Counted from the first letter of the stretch, positions 34,215 through 46,409 are shown. The stretch: 64,000 nucleotides of DNA from Tenrec ecaudatus (GCF_050624435.1 NC_134546.1:79959700-80023699); one strand, 5' to 3'. Notes: a model not told the origin generated them from the sequence alone. Translations and numbers: made by a program.

Positions 34215-36205
34215 AATGGGGCTGGCCTCAATCCCAACTATGTGGACTCTCCCCCTTCCCTTCCCCCCACCCCCACCCACAGAAGGCACTTCAGAGGACA
34301 GCACTGAATCTGAAGCTTGGGGAGAGGGGCATGTCTAATTAGAGCACTAGGAGAAACGAAGAGGGTAGGAGAGTGAGAAGAACACATCCTGACCTACTAA
34401 TCCCCGAGGACAATATTCCTGCTCACAGCAGACCATGCACAGAGAGGATCATAGGGCCGGTCCCACCACAAGACATGATGTCCCTAAATGGACCATATCA
34501 CTATGGGGGACAACACTGGAGACTCAGTGTGGGACTTGTGTCTAACCTGACCCTATCATATTGGGGCAAAACACTAAGGGCATGCAACAGCAAGGGAAGC
34601 AAAGCAATAAAAACCCTGGGGAATACAAAAATTAGACTTTGGGAACAGAGCGTGGTATACCACCCCTTCAGACTCGACTGGAAAACATTCCTGAAAGTCT
34701 AAAAATAGACCTGGAACGATTCATAGCCTTTTCTTGTTTTGTCATTGGCTATCTTTTTGTTGTTATTGCTGTTTGTTTGGTTGGTTTTGTCTTCCTTTGT
34801 TGTTTTCTTTGGCTTTGCCTTGTTTTTGTGCTTATTAATGTCTCTGCTTATCCATATAGATAAAAGACGGGATAAACAATTCAAAGAAGTAAAAAATAGG
34901 ACCAGTGGTTCCGGGGGGGGGGGGGGACACGGGAGAAGGAGAGGTGGGAGAAAAGAAGGGATGGGGATCAAACAACCCAAGGACAAGTTAACAACAAATG
35001 AACTAAAATCGATGAAGAGAAGGGATAGGATGCCTAGTGGGGATTAATCAAAGGCAAAGTAAGAGAGAGGAATTACTGAAACCCAAATGAAGGCCAAACA
35101 TGGTAGTGGGACAAGAGGAAAGTAAAAAGAAATATAGAAACAAACTAGGAGGCAAAGGGCGTTTATAGAGGTCTAAGTATAGGCATGTACCTATGTAAAT
35201 ATATTTATATATAATGGTAGAGAAATAGATGTGTGCACTTATATTTATATGTTAGGTAGTAAGGTTGAAGATGGAAAGTGGGCCTCAACTCAAGTACTCC
35301 CCAAATGCAAGAATACTTTGTTCTAAAACCCAGCATTCTGTGATGCTCACTGTCCCAACACGATGGTGGTAGACAAATTGGGTGCAGAAGCAAATGTGGT
35401 GAAGAAAGCTGATGGTTCATGGCTATCAAAAGATATAGTATCTGCGGTCTTAAAGGCTTGAAGATAAACAGACATCTAACTGAGAAGCAAAAAAGCCCAC
35501 ATGGAAGAAGCACACCAGCCTGTGTGACCATGAGGTGTACATGTGATCATGTATCAGGCATCAAAGACCCAGAACAAAAAAAAAATCATATCTTTGTGAA
35601 TGAAGAAGAGTGTGCAGTGGAGACCCAATGCCCATCTATAGACAATGGGACATCCCCTTACAGAAGGGTCACAAGAAAGAGAAGAGCCAGTCAGGGTGCA
35701 CTACAGCACTGACGAAACAAACAACTTTCCTCTAGTTCTTTAATGCTTCTCCCCCCACTATCATGACCTCAATTCTAGCTTACTAATCTGAGTAGACCAG
35801 AACATGTACACTGCTACAGATAAGATCTCACAACACAGGGAATCTAGGACCCCTCAGAGCCAATAATGAGACTAGGGATACCACGAAGGTAATGGGAAAG
35901 TGGGAGTAGAAAGGGGAAGTCGATCACAAGGATTGACATATAACTCCTTCCCAGTGGGACAAACAGAAAGTGGGTGAAGTGAGACAGTGTACAATGCAAA
36001 ATATTAAAATAATCATTTATAATTTATCAAAGTTCATGAAAGAGAGAGAGTGGGAGAGGGAGGGGAAAAATGAGGAGCTGACATCAAGGGCTCAAGTACA
36101 AAGCAAACACTTTGAAAATGATGATGGCAGCATATGTACAAATGTGCTTCACAATGGATGAATGCATGGATTGTGATAAGAGCCATAAGAGTCCCCAATA
36201 AAAGA
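34215..36205 (+). mobile_element. L1 3'-UTR copy
   Basis: Nearly the full 3' UTR, ending 'gagtccccaataaaagag'. It includes a 16-base G run near 34911-34926, a known hypermutable spot for this repeat. Single, not duplicated, middle block. Confidence 0.8.
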
Positions 36206-36744
36206 GAAAGCGGTTGGTATTGTAAAGCGTAATACCTAGATTTGGAGAGCACAATCAACTCCTTGAGCATGGGAGACTTCCTCTAGTTTTTGGAAGATGC
36301 CCTGGAAATGTCCTGATGTGTTATCAAAATTCACAAACAGCATTGGTTTCTCTGGGAGATGTAGAGACCTGCAGCATCTACAGAACTTCTAAGTTTAACT
36401 CAATACCTTAAAATTCTTGGTGTGCAAAAGCCTTGCGAGGAGACAGCAAGTTTGATTCAAGACAGGACAAACCTGGAGGGAATGAGCGAGACTCAGGAGC
36501 CACTGTCATATCCAGCTCTAGGGGACAATTAAGGGCAGGTCCAGAAGGGGCTTGGGAGGGTTTTCCTTTTAGCATGTGAATTTCCTTTTCCAAAAGATAA
36601 TTTAAAACAGAATTAGACAAGGGAAGCTTGTATCAGATTAAATGCATATTTCTACGGGGAATATTTAATTGCATCAAGAAAAGAATAAACACCACACTTG
36701 GAGGGGTGCACATTTCAAGGCAGTGTCTCTAACTGTAGGTTGAC

Positions 36745-36925
36745 ATTTCCATTAAGTCAATTCTTTCTCATAACAACCGTATAGAATAGGACTGCCCTTG
36801 TAGGCTTGTGTCTGTAAACCTTCATGGGTGTGGAGAGCATTCTTTTCCCTTCAGAGCCATTGGTGATTTAGAATGACTGACCTTGCGTTTAGCAGCACAC
36901 TGCATAATGAACCCCACAAGCAGGG
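36745..36925 (-). mobile_element. AfroSINE-type SINE, antisense
   Basis: The plus strand reads 'cataacaaccgtatagaata' then 'ggactgcccttgtagg' and ends near 'agcagcacactgcataat', the complement of an afrotherian tRNA-derived SINE. Confidence 0.7.
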
Positions 36926-37015
36926 CTTTCCAAGATATCTAGAACATCCTTATCTACTCTTGGAGTGACTCTTAGAAGTCATTCAACATTACATATGACT
37001 ATATAGGCAGAAGGT

Positions 37016-37023
37016 ATGCAAAT
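37016..37023 (+). promoter_or_regulatory. immunoglobulin octamer ATGCAAAT
   Basis: Exact octamer 118 bp upstream of the leader ATG at 37141. Confidence 0.75.
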
Positions 37024-37581
37024 AGACCCCTCCCCTGCTGAGGAAAACCATCCAAGTCCCAACTCTGAAGCTCTTGGACAGTTGCTCCACCTCTGAAATT
37101 CCAAGGTGCCCCCATTCAAGACTGAACAAATCAAGTCACAATGGAATCTCTATTGAGCTCAATTTTCCTTTTTGGAATTTCAAAAGGTGCTTTGATGGAG
37201 AGAAATTGTGTATGAGGGGGAATGAATGAGAGGCAGTAAATATGTTAAGATTTTCATGATCAGGATGTCTGTGTGTTTGCAGGTGTGCAGTGAGAGGTGG
37301 AGCTATGGAATCTGAGGGAGACTTGAGGCAGCCTGAGGCTTCTCTGAGACTCTCCCCTGCAGTCTCTGCATCCATTGCCTGTATTTATAATATACACTGG
37401 GTCTGCCAAGTCCCAGAGAAGGAGCAGCAGTGGGTTTCATACATGAATAGTGTTGGTAGGACTCTCCAAAGGGCCAATTCACCATCTCCAAAGACAATGG
37501 TAAGGACATCCTATAACTTCAAATGGACAACCTGAACTTCAAGGACACAGCTTTGTATTTCTGTGCAAAAGATGCACAGTA

Positions 37582-38148
37582 TGGTAGTTACATAATCTGG
37601 TGTAAATTTGGGACTTGAGAGGATAAAGAGGGAAGGGTTGGCATCTGTCAATTGGATCATAGCCAATGAAGCCTCTGTGTGGGCATGGTCTTCTCCTGAG
37701 AATTCTGGGAAATCCCATATTCCATCTTGGAGGTGGAAGACACTCTCTCTAATCCCTGGGAGACACCCTACTGACAAGGGTGACTCCCTGTGAGACATCC
37801 CTGAGTAAAAGCCACATGAACCTACCCCATGCAGCCCTGGGTGCTGGAGAAGCCATGTAGAGACCCGTCACCGTTGAAAAGCTTACAATGCCAAAGGATT
37901 CAAAGACTTTCTGCCCACTGGCCTGTGATCATCTTGCATTCAGGATCATTGCATGCATTATATGAGTCTGAAGAGGATTTTATACATTGGTATCAGACAT
38001 TGGGCTAATACTGGACTTATGGGCTTGGACCTGACTGGAGTATGATGCTTTCTTAATGTACAATTGTCCTTTCTATAAAAATATCTCTTATACACAATAT
38101 GCATGTGTCTATGGATTTGTTTCTCTAGTCTACCCAGACCAACGCACA
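37582..38148 (-). repeat. LTR-like interspersed repeat, copy 4, inside an RSS heptamer
   Basis: Antisense copy of the family, starting tggtagttacata and ending ccaacgcaca on the plus strand (TG...CA). It is flanked by cagta (37577-37581) and cagtg (38149-38153), a 5-bp duplication with one change, both derived from the heptamer. The 67-amino-acid-scale frames in it are accidental. Confidence 0.85.
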
Positions 38149-38185
38149 CAGTGAGGGGAAGTCAGAGTTAACCCAGACATGAATG
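38147..38185 (+). other. displaced V-segment RSS
   Basis: Heptamer cacagtg (38147-38153) is made of the repeat's terminal CA plus the duplicated cagtg. A 23-bp spacer and a weak nonamer acatgaatg (38177-38185, 5 of 9 consensus bases) follow. Confidence 0.8.
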
Positions 38186-38593
38186 TACCCTAGTGCAAGA
38201 GGTTAGGCTACAGGGACCGCTCAGGACCTGCAGAGCACAGGACTCAGACCCAGGAGCTGGTCCAAATGGAGCTTCACTACTGGCTTCCTGTTGTGTCTGG
38301 GGATTCTTCTCCTTCTCAGTATCCCTCAGGGAATCGGTGCATCTCCTCACGTCTTTCTGAAACACTCACCCAATCTCCGTCTGATGATAGGATGATTTTG
38401 AACTTAGCTTCTGTTTCATTTGCCCCTTGACAAATTTCCCATATAATTGGTAATTCCTGCATCTAGGATGAATTCTGTTCAAATCATCGGCTTCATCAAA
38501 AACTTTATCCCGTGCTTTCAATACCCCTCCTGTATTCCCTCCTTCCTCGGGACAACAGTCCCTGCTGGGCAAAGGATCTCACTTTATTATCTT

Positions 38594-38596
<3 letters not shown>

Positions 38597-38668
<72 letters not shown>
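38597..38668. repeat. (TG)n(TA)n microsatellite
   Basis: Pure TG dinucleotides followed directly by TA dinucleotides. Confidence 0.97.
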
Positions 38669-38944
38669 CCAGACAACATACTACATGAACTTACCACCAG
38701 TAGCCCAATCCTCGATCAAGTCACCTCTCTCCATTCATCCAATCAGAGACTTTCTTCTCTGAGTTCATTCATTTTATTAATTCACAGCTCCTGTCTGTCC
38801 TTGTCCACCACAGAAAAATTTGAGAGTCAGTATTTTTCTCCAAAGGCTGTTGAATTTAGCAGTTGTGCATATTGACACAAGAGTGGGAAAAGGGAGACAA
38901 GACACATTTTATGCTTAGTCTCAACATGCCTCCACAGCCCTCAC

Positions 38945-39197
38945 CTCGCTTCGTGCGCTATGTCCCTTTGTGCATGGACTATACGCTTCCTATTCTGTAC
39001 AGGGCACCCACAGGTTCCCTTCAAGTTCTGTGGGTGGCTATGCCTCCACATATTATTGTGATCAGAATATCCTTCTCTATCGACATGCCCAGGGGCTGAT
39101 TTTCTGTCAATTAGCACTGTGATGCTGCAGTTATGATCACATATTTCTGAGTCAGACACACACAGAGGGAAAGGCTATTGGAACCCAGACACAAGCA
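38945..39197 (+). pseudogene. IGHV relic, clan I / VH7-like
   Basis: FR3 is recognisable at about 39062-39160: 'agaatatccttctctatc' then 'gacatgcccagggg' (R-FSID), followed by 'atcacatatttctgagtc' where the second Cys has become a stop. FR2 is only faintly traceable near 39000-39050. RSS relic: cacagag (39161-39167), a 21-bp spacer, acacaagca (39189-39197). No leader seen. Confidence 0.55.
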
Positions 39198-39205
39198 CCC
39201 ATACA

Positions 39206-40177
39206 GGGAGAGGGCGGGACTCAGGGGTCACTCAAGCCCACAGATAACAGGGACCCACAGGGTAGAAATGTAGAGGACCCTACGAAGGATTAGTTAAATT
39301 TTGGTTCCTATTTCCTCTACCTGCAGAGAAAATGTCTCTGTCACATACCTCCACATTCTTGTAGCTCAGTGTGTGTATATTCTTATATGCACTTTGTGTT
39401 TTTGTGTGTGCTAGTACACATGAACTACTCTTTGCCTTAAGATGTTATACTATGTGACAGAACTTGTAGTCTGTTCTGCATTGATTTTATTATTATAATT
39501 CTAGTATATTTTAGTGTGTCTTTGTGGTTTTTCTTAAGTAAACGCGTGCATTTATTAATCTGAGGGTATTGTATTGAAGATTTGTTAGTTCTAGTATATG
39601 TGATTTGTTCATAGTAGGCTTGTGTATGTTAATATGACTGTTAAAATACAAATGTCATTATGTGAGTTTCCTGCTTGCGTGTGTTCACTCCAACCCATGT
39701 GAGCTCTTCATCAAATTTTATGAGCTCACATCTCCTTGAATAAAATAATTTATTGAGTGTTAAGAAATTACTAAGCTTGGGGGAATCCATTATAGGCCCA
39801 TAGAAATATGCACAGCAGAGTACGCTAATCAGTGAAACTTCTTTTTGAAGTGGACAATAAGAAACAGAAGGACATGAGGAGCAAATCCTAGAGGTGAACT
39901 AGTCAATGCAGAGACATCCTTAACTAGGAAACAGGCCCAGAGGGATGTTTATTTTCTCCTCTCTGCAGCTCTTGTGTTTATGGATGGCAATGATAAAGCC
40001 TTTGTAAAATAATGCATGCTACACTCAAAGAATGCCTAGTTGTAGGTACATGGGTGATGCCAAGAGCCAACGTGAATGCAGAAGTTTAAAGGTAAATGAG
40101 ATGGATCAAGGAAAGGGATGACTTATCTTCCATCATCTTTTCCCAGAGAATGGGGTTCAAGCTCTCTAAATACAGTT
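39206..40177. other. no gene recognised
   Basis: V 3' flank, then AT-rich non-coding sequence up to the second ERV. No 5' LTR is visible here. Confidence 0.5.
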
Positions 40178-40493
40178 AACTGATGGAAAACAACACAAAT
40201 TATTGGAGAGGGCTTACTGCTATTCCTTTCAAACAGCTAAAAGAACTCAAGGTTGCTTGTGCCCAATAAGGCCCAATTGCCCCTTTTACTCAATCTTTAT
40301 TAGATACACTTTCCGTAGCGGTGCCCCCCCACCCGCAGAATGGAAACAATTGGCTTTTGAAAATGCAAATACTACCTGCCAGGCAGCGCTGAGACCTTTT
40401 AGAAAAAAGGGCAACCTGTCCGATTATATCAGACTATGCTCAGACATTGGACCTTTCTTTACGCAGGGGCTTGCGATAGCAGCTGCTTTGTAA
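40178..40493 (+). pseudogene. gag: ERV gag capsid fragment
   Basis: Begins near a start-like codon at 40182 ([16 protein letters not shown]), with a stop soon after. A second piece in another frame shows [18 protein letters not shown] and [18 protein letters not shown], the capsid C-terminal end of class II gag. The middle of the capsid is missing between the two pieces. Confidence 0.8.
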
Positions 40494-40529
40494 GGAAAAA
40501 CAGTAAAGGAGGGTTAATGATACTATGGA

Positions 40530-40745
40530 ACTTATGGGAGCCCTGCAGGCTGGGCTCCCTCCCCCCCCCCTGCTATTCCGGCCAATACATATAAGAGCAT
40601 TTTAGATTTAAAAGATTGTTTTTATACCATGCCCTTGGATCCAAATGATTATAAAAGATTTGCCTTTAGTGTCCCTTCCACCAACTTCAAAGAGCCTATG
40701 AAGAGATCTCATTGGCTTGTTTTGCCTGGAGGCATGGCCCCAACA
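40530..40745 (+). pseudogene. pol: ERV reverse-transcriptase fragment
   Basis: Reads ILDLKDCFYTMPLDPNDY followed by RFAFSVPS, the motif A region of retroviral reverse transcriptase. The motif with the two catalytic Asp of YXDD is absent, having fallen in the deletion before the integrase-like piece. Confidence 0.8.
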
Positions 40746-41285
40746 CGCTATTAATATGGGGAGGAGGGCATGTTTGGGTTTTTACGCAGGATGCTGATGG
40801 AGCATGGGGGCTGCCTGAATGGTTGGTGCAGTTTGCAAACCATGCAGATGGTAATTTGCTTCAAAGTGCTTCTGGGGACATGGCACAGTGAGAAGTACTA
40901 GGCTTATGTTTCTGATCCACTACTCTTACATCCTGCTGTCTGGGAAGGTCCGGAAATCAAGATGTGGGCTAATGACTCACACCCTCCCTGTATAAAGTGA
41001 AGGAAATGTTATTTCACCCACTCCGCAGTCTTTTTCCTCATGTAGACTAGAGATTCAAAAGAATAATAAAACTGTATTGTGGAGATCGTGTCTCATGGAC
41101 AAGCCCATCGGTATAACATCACGAAAGAGAGATAGATCATCGATTGGCGTGGCAACCAGAACAATACTCAAAAAAATACTGCCAAATGGGGAAAAGGGCT
41201 GTCTGCTGGACTTTGTTGGTCAGACTCGGATTTTCCACAAACTCAGTGGTGGACAAAAGAGGCTGCTTAGGGGGAACTGAAGCTT

Positions 41286-42255
41286 ATGGGCCCTTCCTCC
41301 AGACCACAGGGAAATGTTACTGCCTGCGTACCATCGCCTTATGTACTTTTGGCAGGGAATATTACTATAGATCATGATGATTCTAAGTTTAACAGGTCTT
41401 GTAATAACTGCAATTTGTATAATTGTATTACCTGGTCCCCTGAAGGTATTGTCATCGCCTTTTTATATCAACCTTCTTTTGTTGTGCTGCCAGTGAATAT
41501 TACTGGGCCTTGGTATTCAGAAAGAGGGTTACACGTATTAGAAGAGACTGAAAAAGCTTTAACCAGATTTAAGCGTTTTGTAGGTTCGCTTATAACAAGT
41601 ATTTTAGCTATATTAAGTTTAGTTGCTACTGCTACTATTGTTGCAATTGTACTTTCACAAATCACATAAACTGCCCACTGTGGAAATGAATTATCCAACA
41701 ATGTGACTAATGTGTTGGGTACTCAAGAAGATATAGACAGGAAGTTAGAATAAAAAGTAAAAGCTCTTTATGACATGGTCATGTATTTAGGAGACGAGGT
41801 GCAGGGGCTTAAGGCCAGGTCTAGTCTACAGTGCCATGCTGTACATACATGGATCTGTGTTACACCTAAACAGTACACTAACAGTCAGTATAGCTGGATT
41901 AAAGTGTAGAATCATCTTCAAGGTACTTGGCACAATGGTAATGAGTCTTTAGATTGATTACAACTCCATCAAGAAATATTAGCCATAAAAGATGCTAAGT
42001 CTCTTTATTTTGATGTCGACAAGGTTGCTGAGGATTAGTTCCAGCATTTTCAAGGTTCTTTCCCTTCGTTAGGAAATCTCAGAAGGCCTACCTCACATGC
42101 TTTTTCTCTAGTCACAGCGGGAGTGTGTGTATTGTTTATCTTATGCATACTCCCTATGATACTGCACAAGGTTACGGTTGAACTATTGGCCTTAGGAACA
42201 AAGTTACATGAAGTACACCTGCATACTTCACCCCCTCCCCAACCAGGAGTATAAG
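41286..42255 (+). pseudogene. env: ERV env remnant
   Basis: The frame 41286-41669 covers the end of the surface subunit with several N-glycosylation-type NXT/S sites, a basic RFKR site near 41570, and a hydrophobic segment (FVGSLITSILAILSL) as expected for a fusion peptide. Beyond the stop, 41690-42250 shows the ectodomain helix region ('GTQEDIDRKLE'), a further stop, and a membrane anchor near 42110-42160. At least three stops lie after the furin-like site, so no working envelope is encoded. Confidence 0.8.
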
Positions 42256-42440
42256 GCAGAAGCTGGTTAGTCAGAGGGGTAAGATCGAGTCTGAGTATTC
42301 CAACCTAAGACAGGTCATAGTCTCCTGCAGACTGTGACTGATGATGGGTAAGGGTGATTTCAGGATTTGACAACCTAAGACAGACACAGTGATCTGCTGA
42401 CGTTTTGAGTAAAGATGTCTTCAGTAAATAAAAAAGCAGA

Positions 42441-42855
42441 TGTTGAAGGCCATTAAGACTCAGCTTTGAAACGGCTGAGAAGTCTCATAACCTATGAGTC
42501 AGTGTTTGCTGATTTCTTCTGTGACTTTATGTTTTGAACATACTGTTAAGAACAAGAACAAAAAAAAAAAAAAAAGAACAAGAAAGTATGCAAAGTCTGG
42601 GAAGATCAGTTGTTTAATTTTCTCAGGGATGTCTGGCTTGGCAGAAGACAGAATTGCTATGTGTAGCAAATGTGCTTGCTTAACAATGAGATAATAAACC
42701 CTGGGTTGTTTCTGCATGGATAAAAGGAGTATGTAAAACAAACTCGAGGCTTCAGTATTCACCGTTGCCCTCCCAATACTTTTAGTCTCTTTTTTTTACC
42801 CTAATAATCATTCCCCCTCTTTCAGGACTGTTTGACTCTTGAGCTGGCCCCGACA
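42441..42855 (+). repeat. probable 3' LTR of the second ERV
   Basis: Begins tgttgaaggcc after a purine-rich stretch (aaaaaagcaga) and ends ccccgaca. It contains an AATAAA at about 42691 and a late TATA-like 'gataaaagg'. No partner LTR in the window, so limits are provisional. Confidence 0.55.
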
Positions 42856-43072
42856 GCACCTCCTTGATCAAAATTCTTAATCTAAAGCTTGAGTAAATTT
42901 TAACGCCTTCCAGGAAAAAGTGGTTGCATTATAGAAAAAAGACCAAACAAACAAAAACCCTGAATACTGAAAGTGTAACAGTCAAGAGATCAATCATTGC
43001 ATTAGATAAATCTGCTGAACAATGCCTCTTTAGAGTATTGAAAGGCAAAGATAATACCTCGAGGAGTGGTTT

Positions 43073-43390
43073 CACCTGATCAAAGCAAGCTATTGTCAAT
43101 TGATTCTTGTGCATTTGAAAGATGGACAAAGGAAGGCTGAAGAAAAATGAATGTATTAGAATTGTAGTTCTGGACAAGTATATCCCACATACCATGGACA
43201 GGCAAAGGACAAACAAGTCTGTTTTGGAAGAAGTAATGTCAGAGTGCTACTTAGAGGTAAGAATGGTGAGAGTTCATATTATATACTTTGGACATATTAT
43301 CAGAAAAGATCATTCCTTGAAAAGGATATTTTGTTTGGTAAAGATGAAGGGCAGTGAAAAACATGAATCTCTCTACCAAATGGATTAACA
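43073..43390 (+). mobile_element. RTE (BovB-like) LINE fragment, pol C-terminus
   Basis: The frame reads NKSVLEEVMSECYLEVRMV and YFGHIIRKDHSLKR, the C-terminal end typical of RTE-clade polyproteins. It is short and cut at the L1 copy that follows. Confidence 0.8.
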
Positions 43391-43394
43391 AATG

Positions 43395-45860
43395 GATTAA
43401 CAAATGGTTCACCCTCACATCATGGCCCACCAAACCCCAAGAATGATATTCCTGCTCAAATTGGCCAATACACAGAGAGGACCATAGGGCCATCCCAACC
43501 ATAAGACACGGCATCCCTCAATGACCCATAGCGCTATGAGGGACAACACTAGTGGCACACTGTGGGAAATGTGCTCGATCTGACTTCACCCCATTGGGGC
43601 AAAACTCTAAGGGCATGCAACAGAGCAGCAAGAGGAGCAAAGCAATGAAGTACCCAGGAAATACAAATAAATAGACTGTGTGGCCAAGGCATGGTACCAC
43701 ATCGGACCCAACCAACAGTAAAATACTCCTAATGATCAACTATCAAACATGGAGTGATTCCTAGTCTTTTCTCTTTTTTTCCGATGGTTGTTTCCTTTTG
43801 TTGTTGTTTTTGTTGTTGTTGTTTTGCTCTGTCTTATTTCCGTGCTTATTATTGTCTCTGCATGTCTATCTAGATAAGATAGGCAGGATAAACACACCAG
43901 AGGAGACAACAATGGGGCTGATGGTTCTGGGGGGATAAAGGAAACAGGGAAGTGGGGGAAAGGAAGTGGCTGTAAGCCTGGGGTCAAGGGCACAACAAGT
44001 GAACTAAAATCGATGTTGAGGAGAGTGTAGGATGCCTGGTAGGGCATGATCAAGGGCAATGTAATGAGAGGAATTACTGAAAACTGTGCGACAAGAGGAA
44101 AGTAAAAGTAAATAGAGGAAAGAACTAGGAGACAAAGGGCATTTATAGAGTTCTAAATACAATCATTTACATATGTACACATATATATGACGAAAGGGTA
44201 ATAGATCTCTGTACATATATTTAAATTTTAAGTATTAAAGTAGCAAATAGACATTGGACCTCTACCCCAGTACTCTCTCAATGAAAGAAGACTTTGTTCT
44301 AATAACCTGGCATTCCGTGATGCTCAGCTTCCTGACACAATCGATTAAGACAAAATGGGTGCAGAAGCAAATATGGTGCAGAAAGTTGATGCTGCCTGGC
44401 TATCAAAAGATATAGCTTCTGGGGTCCTAAAGGACATCAGACTGAGAAGCTACAAAGTCCACATGGAAGAAGCACACAAGCCCGTGTGATCATGAGGTGT
44501 CAATAGGATCAGGTATCTGGCATCAGAGACACAGAACAAAAAATCCTATCAATTTGAAAGAGGGGTAGTGTGGAGTGAGACCCAAAGCCCATCTGTAGGC
44601 AATTGGACACCCCCTTACAGAATGGTGTGTTACACAGAAACAAAACCAGGACACTTGTGAATATATATAGATATGTGCATGCATACATTTATTACCTATA
44701 CAATATATAATCATTATATATAAAACCATTATATATAATCATTATATATTATTATATATTCTATATAATGGATAGACATATAAAGCACAAAAGAATATAG
44801 CAGCTATTTTGTTCACACAGCTGTACAGAGTGCTCCGTTCAACTCACTTCCGTGAAACATTTAATATACTGGAAGTCCTTCAACTCATGAGGGCCACTGG
44901 GTCCAAGGTCAAGGAAGCAGACAGGTGAGTCATATGTATGGCAATGCAGGCAGTCTGGACACAGGCAGCAAACAGAGGGCAGATCATCAACAGAGAGCAA
45001 GACGATAGGATCCAACAGTCCCAAGCTCAAGTGATGCATACACCAGCAACATGATGAAGCAGTTCTCAAAGGAACCTCAAGCTCTAGCGATATGATCCAC
45101 AGGTTGTTAGTCCAACAGTTAGTGTAGCTCACAAGTTGTGGCAGAGAACTAGCAGGCGCACCCTGATCTGATTAGAAGAGAACAAGAAAGCGAGAGGTAG
45201 GGTTTGACTCGCCATTTATCTCTTTGCCCTCCAATCAAACTGCAACATTATTAATACCATGTTCCTATGAGCCAGGTTGGCACAATAAACCAACCTATCC
45301 GAATGGGTCACAAGGATGAGCTAGTTAGGGTTCAGTATAACACCTATGAAACATACAACTTTTCTCTAGTTGTTTAGTGCTCCCCCCACCCCACTAACAT
45401 GACGGCAAATCTACTGTATGAAACTGGCTAGACCAGAGAATGCACACGGGTACCGAAAAGAGCTAAAAACACAGGGAATCAAGGGCAGATAAACCCATCA
45501 GGACCAATAATCAGAGTAGCAATACCAGGAGAGTAAGGGGTAGGTGAGGGGTGAAGGGGGAAATGAACACAATGATCTATATATAACCCCTTCTCAGGGG
45601 GATGGACAACAGAAAAGTGGGTGAAGGGAGACATCGGACAGTATAAGACACGAAAAAGCAATAAAAAATTATAATTTATCAGGGCTTCATGAGGGAAGAA
45701 AAAAACGAGCTGATACAGTGCTCAAGTAGAAAGAAAATGTTTTGAAAATGATAGCAACATGTATAAATGTGCTTAACACAATGGATATATGCATGGATTG
45801 TAATACAAGCTGTACAAGCCCCTGATGAGTTAAAATAAATAAATTAATTAATTTTTAAAA
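43395..45860 (+). mobile_element. L1 3'-UTR copy interrupted by a later insertion
   Basis: The first half, 43395-44628, ends in '...cagaatgg'; the second half resumes at about 45304 with 'gggtcacaaggatgagct' and ends in an A-rich tail at 45860. The interrupting element is at 44629-45303, with gaatgg at both edges. Confidence 0.75.
44629..45303 (+). mobile_element. insertion inside an L1 copy, family related to the LTR-like repeats
   Basis: Starts tgtgttacacagaaac and is flanked by gaatgg on both sides (44623-44628 and about 45300-45305). It has an AT-rich segment at 44690-44770. It shares only part of the LTR-like family pattern, so the family is uncertain. Confidence 0.5.
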
Positions 45861-45874
45861 AACATGGGTTCATC

Positions 45875-45980
45875 CTCCATTATGAGGATGGCACAGGAGA
45901 GTGCAGTGTTTTGTTCTGTTGTGCAATGGGTCCCAGTGAGATGGCACTGACTCAATGACAGCTGACATGACAATAGCCTC
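45875..45980 (+). mobile_element. RTE 3'-end scrap
   Basis: 'gaggatggcacaggagag' and 'ttttgttctgttgtgcaa' correspond to the RTE terminus seen at 23340-23420. Confidence 0.55.
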
Positions 45981-46409
45981 AGAAACCACAAATATACACC
46001 CAGCGGAAACACAAAGACATTAGTGTGTTATGTTTACAAAAGATATTATTTCTCTCATGAAAAAAGGGAAGAGGTTTCTTCAGTTAAAAAAAGTTGGAAC
46101 AAACAAGGTGACAACAAAATCACTGAGGCATTTCTACCCCTCATTAGTCCATTCTTTTGGAGAGGTGAAGGCAGTTCTCTAAGGGCCTCACAGCATGCCA
46201 GGTGGCAGAGTACTTTCAGGAACATGGGCTCTAGTCTAAAACAACACACTCACTAAGTGGTGAGCAGCTATTTGTCTGTCTAGGAAACTGTAAATCATGC
46301 AGTCCTGTACACTGAGGGTTCAGCTGGAAGTTCAGAGGATCCAGCAGAGCAAGGGACTGGCAATAGTTACTCACTGGATTGCAGGATGCTTAGAAGGTCT
46401 ATAATCAAT

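Larger units (their letters stand above)
37141..38185 (+). pseudogene. IGHV pseudogene, VH3-like, RSS separated by an LTR-like insertion
   Basis: The leader 37141-37186 (MESLLSSIFLFGISK) has a GT donor. The acceptor 'gtttgcag' ends at 37282. The V exon shows 'gaggtggagctatggaat' (EVEL.ES), then EGDLRQPEASLRLS with the first Cys position lost (CCC replaces TGT), IHWVCQVPEKEQQWVS for FR2, and 'accatctccaaagacaat' for FR3. 'gctttgtatttctgtgca' (ALYFCA) lies at 37550-37568. Frameshifts in FR1 and FR3. The heptamer is interrupted at 37577-37581 by a 567-bp repeat, and the spacer and nonamer lie beyond it at 38154-38185. Confidence 0.9.
40178..42855 (+). mobile_element. second class II ERV, internally deleted and 5'-truncated
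   Basis: Pieces of gag capsid, reverse transcriptase, integrase C-terminus and env follow each other in genomic order with large gaps, then a probable 3' LTR. The piece at 40745-40850 (WGGGHVWVFTQDADG-like) resembles a betaretroviral integrase end. No 5' LTR or primer-binding site is present. All pieces carry stops or frameshifts. It is a different copy from the provirus at 14259, on the opposite strand. Confidence 0.8.

Noticed and set aside
38447-38875. 142-codon frame with Val-Cys repeats
   Set aside because: Generated by the (TG)n(TA)n microsatellite.
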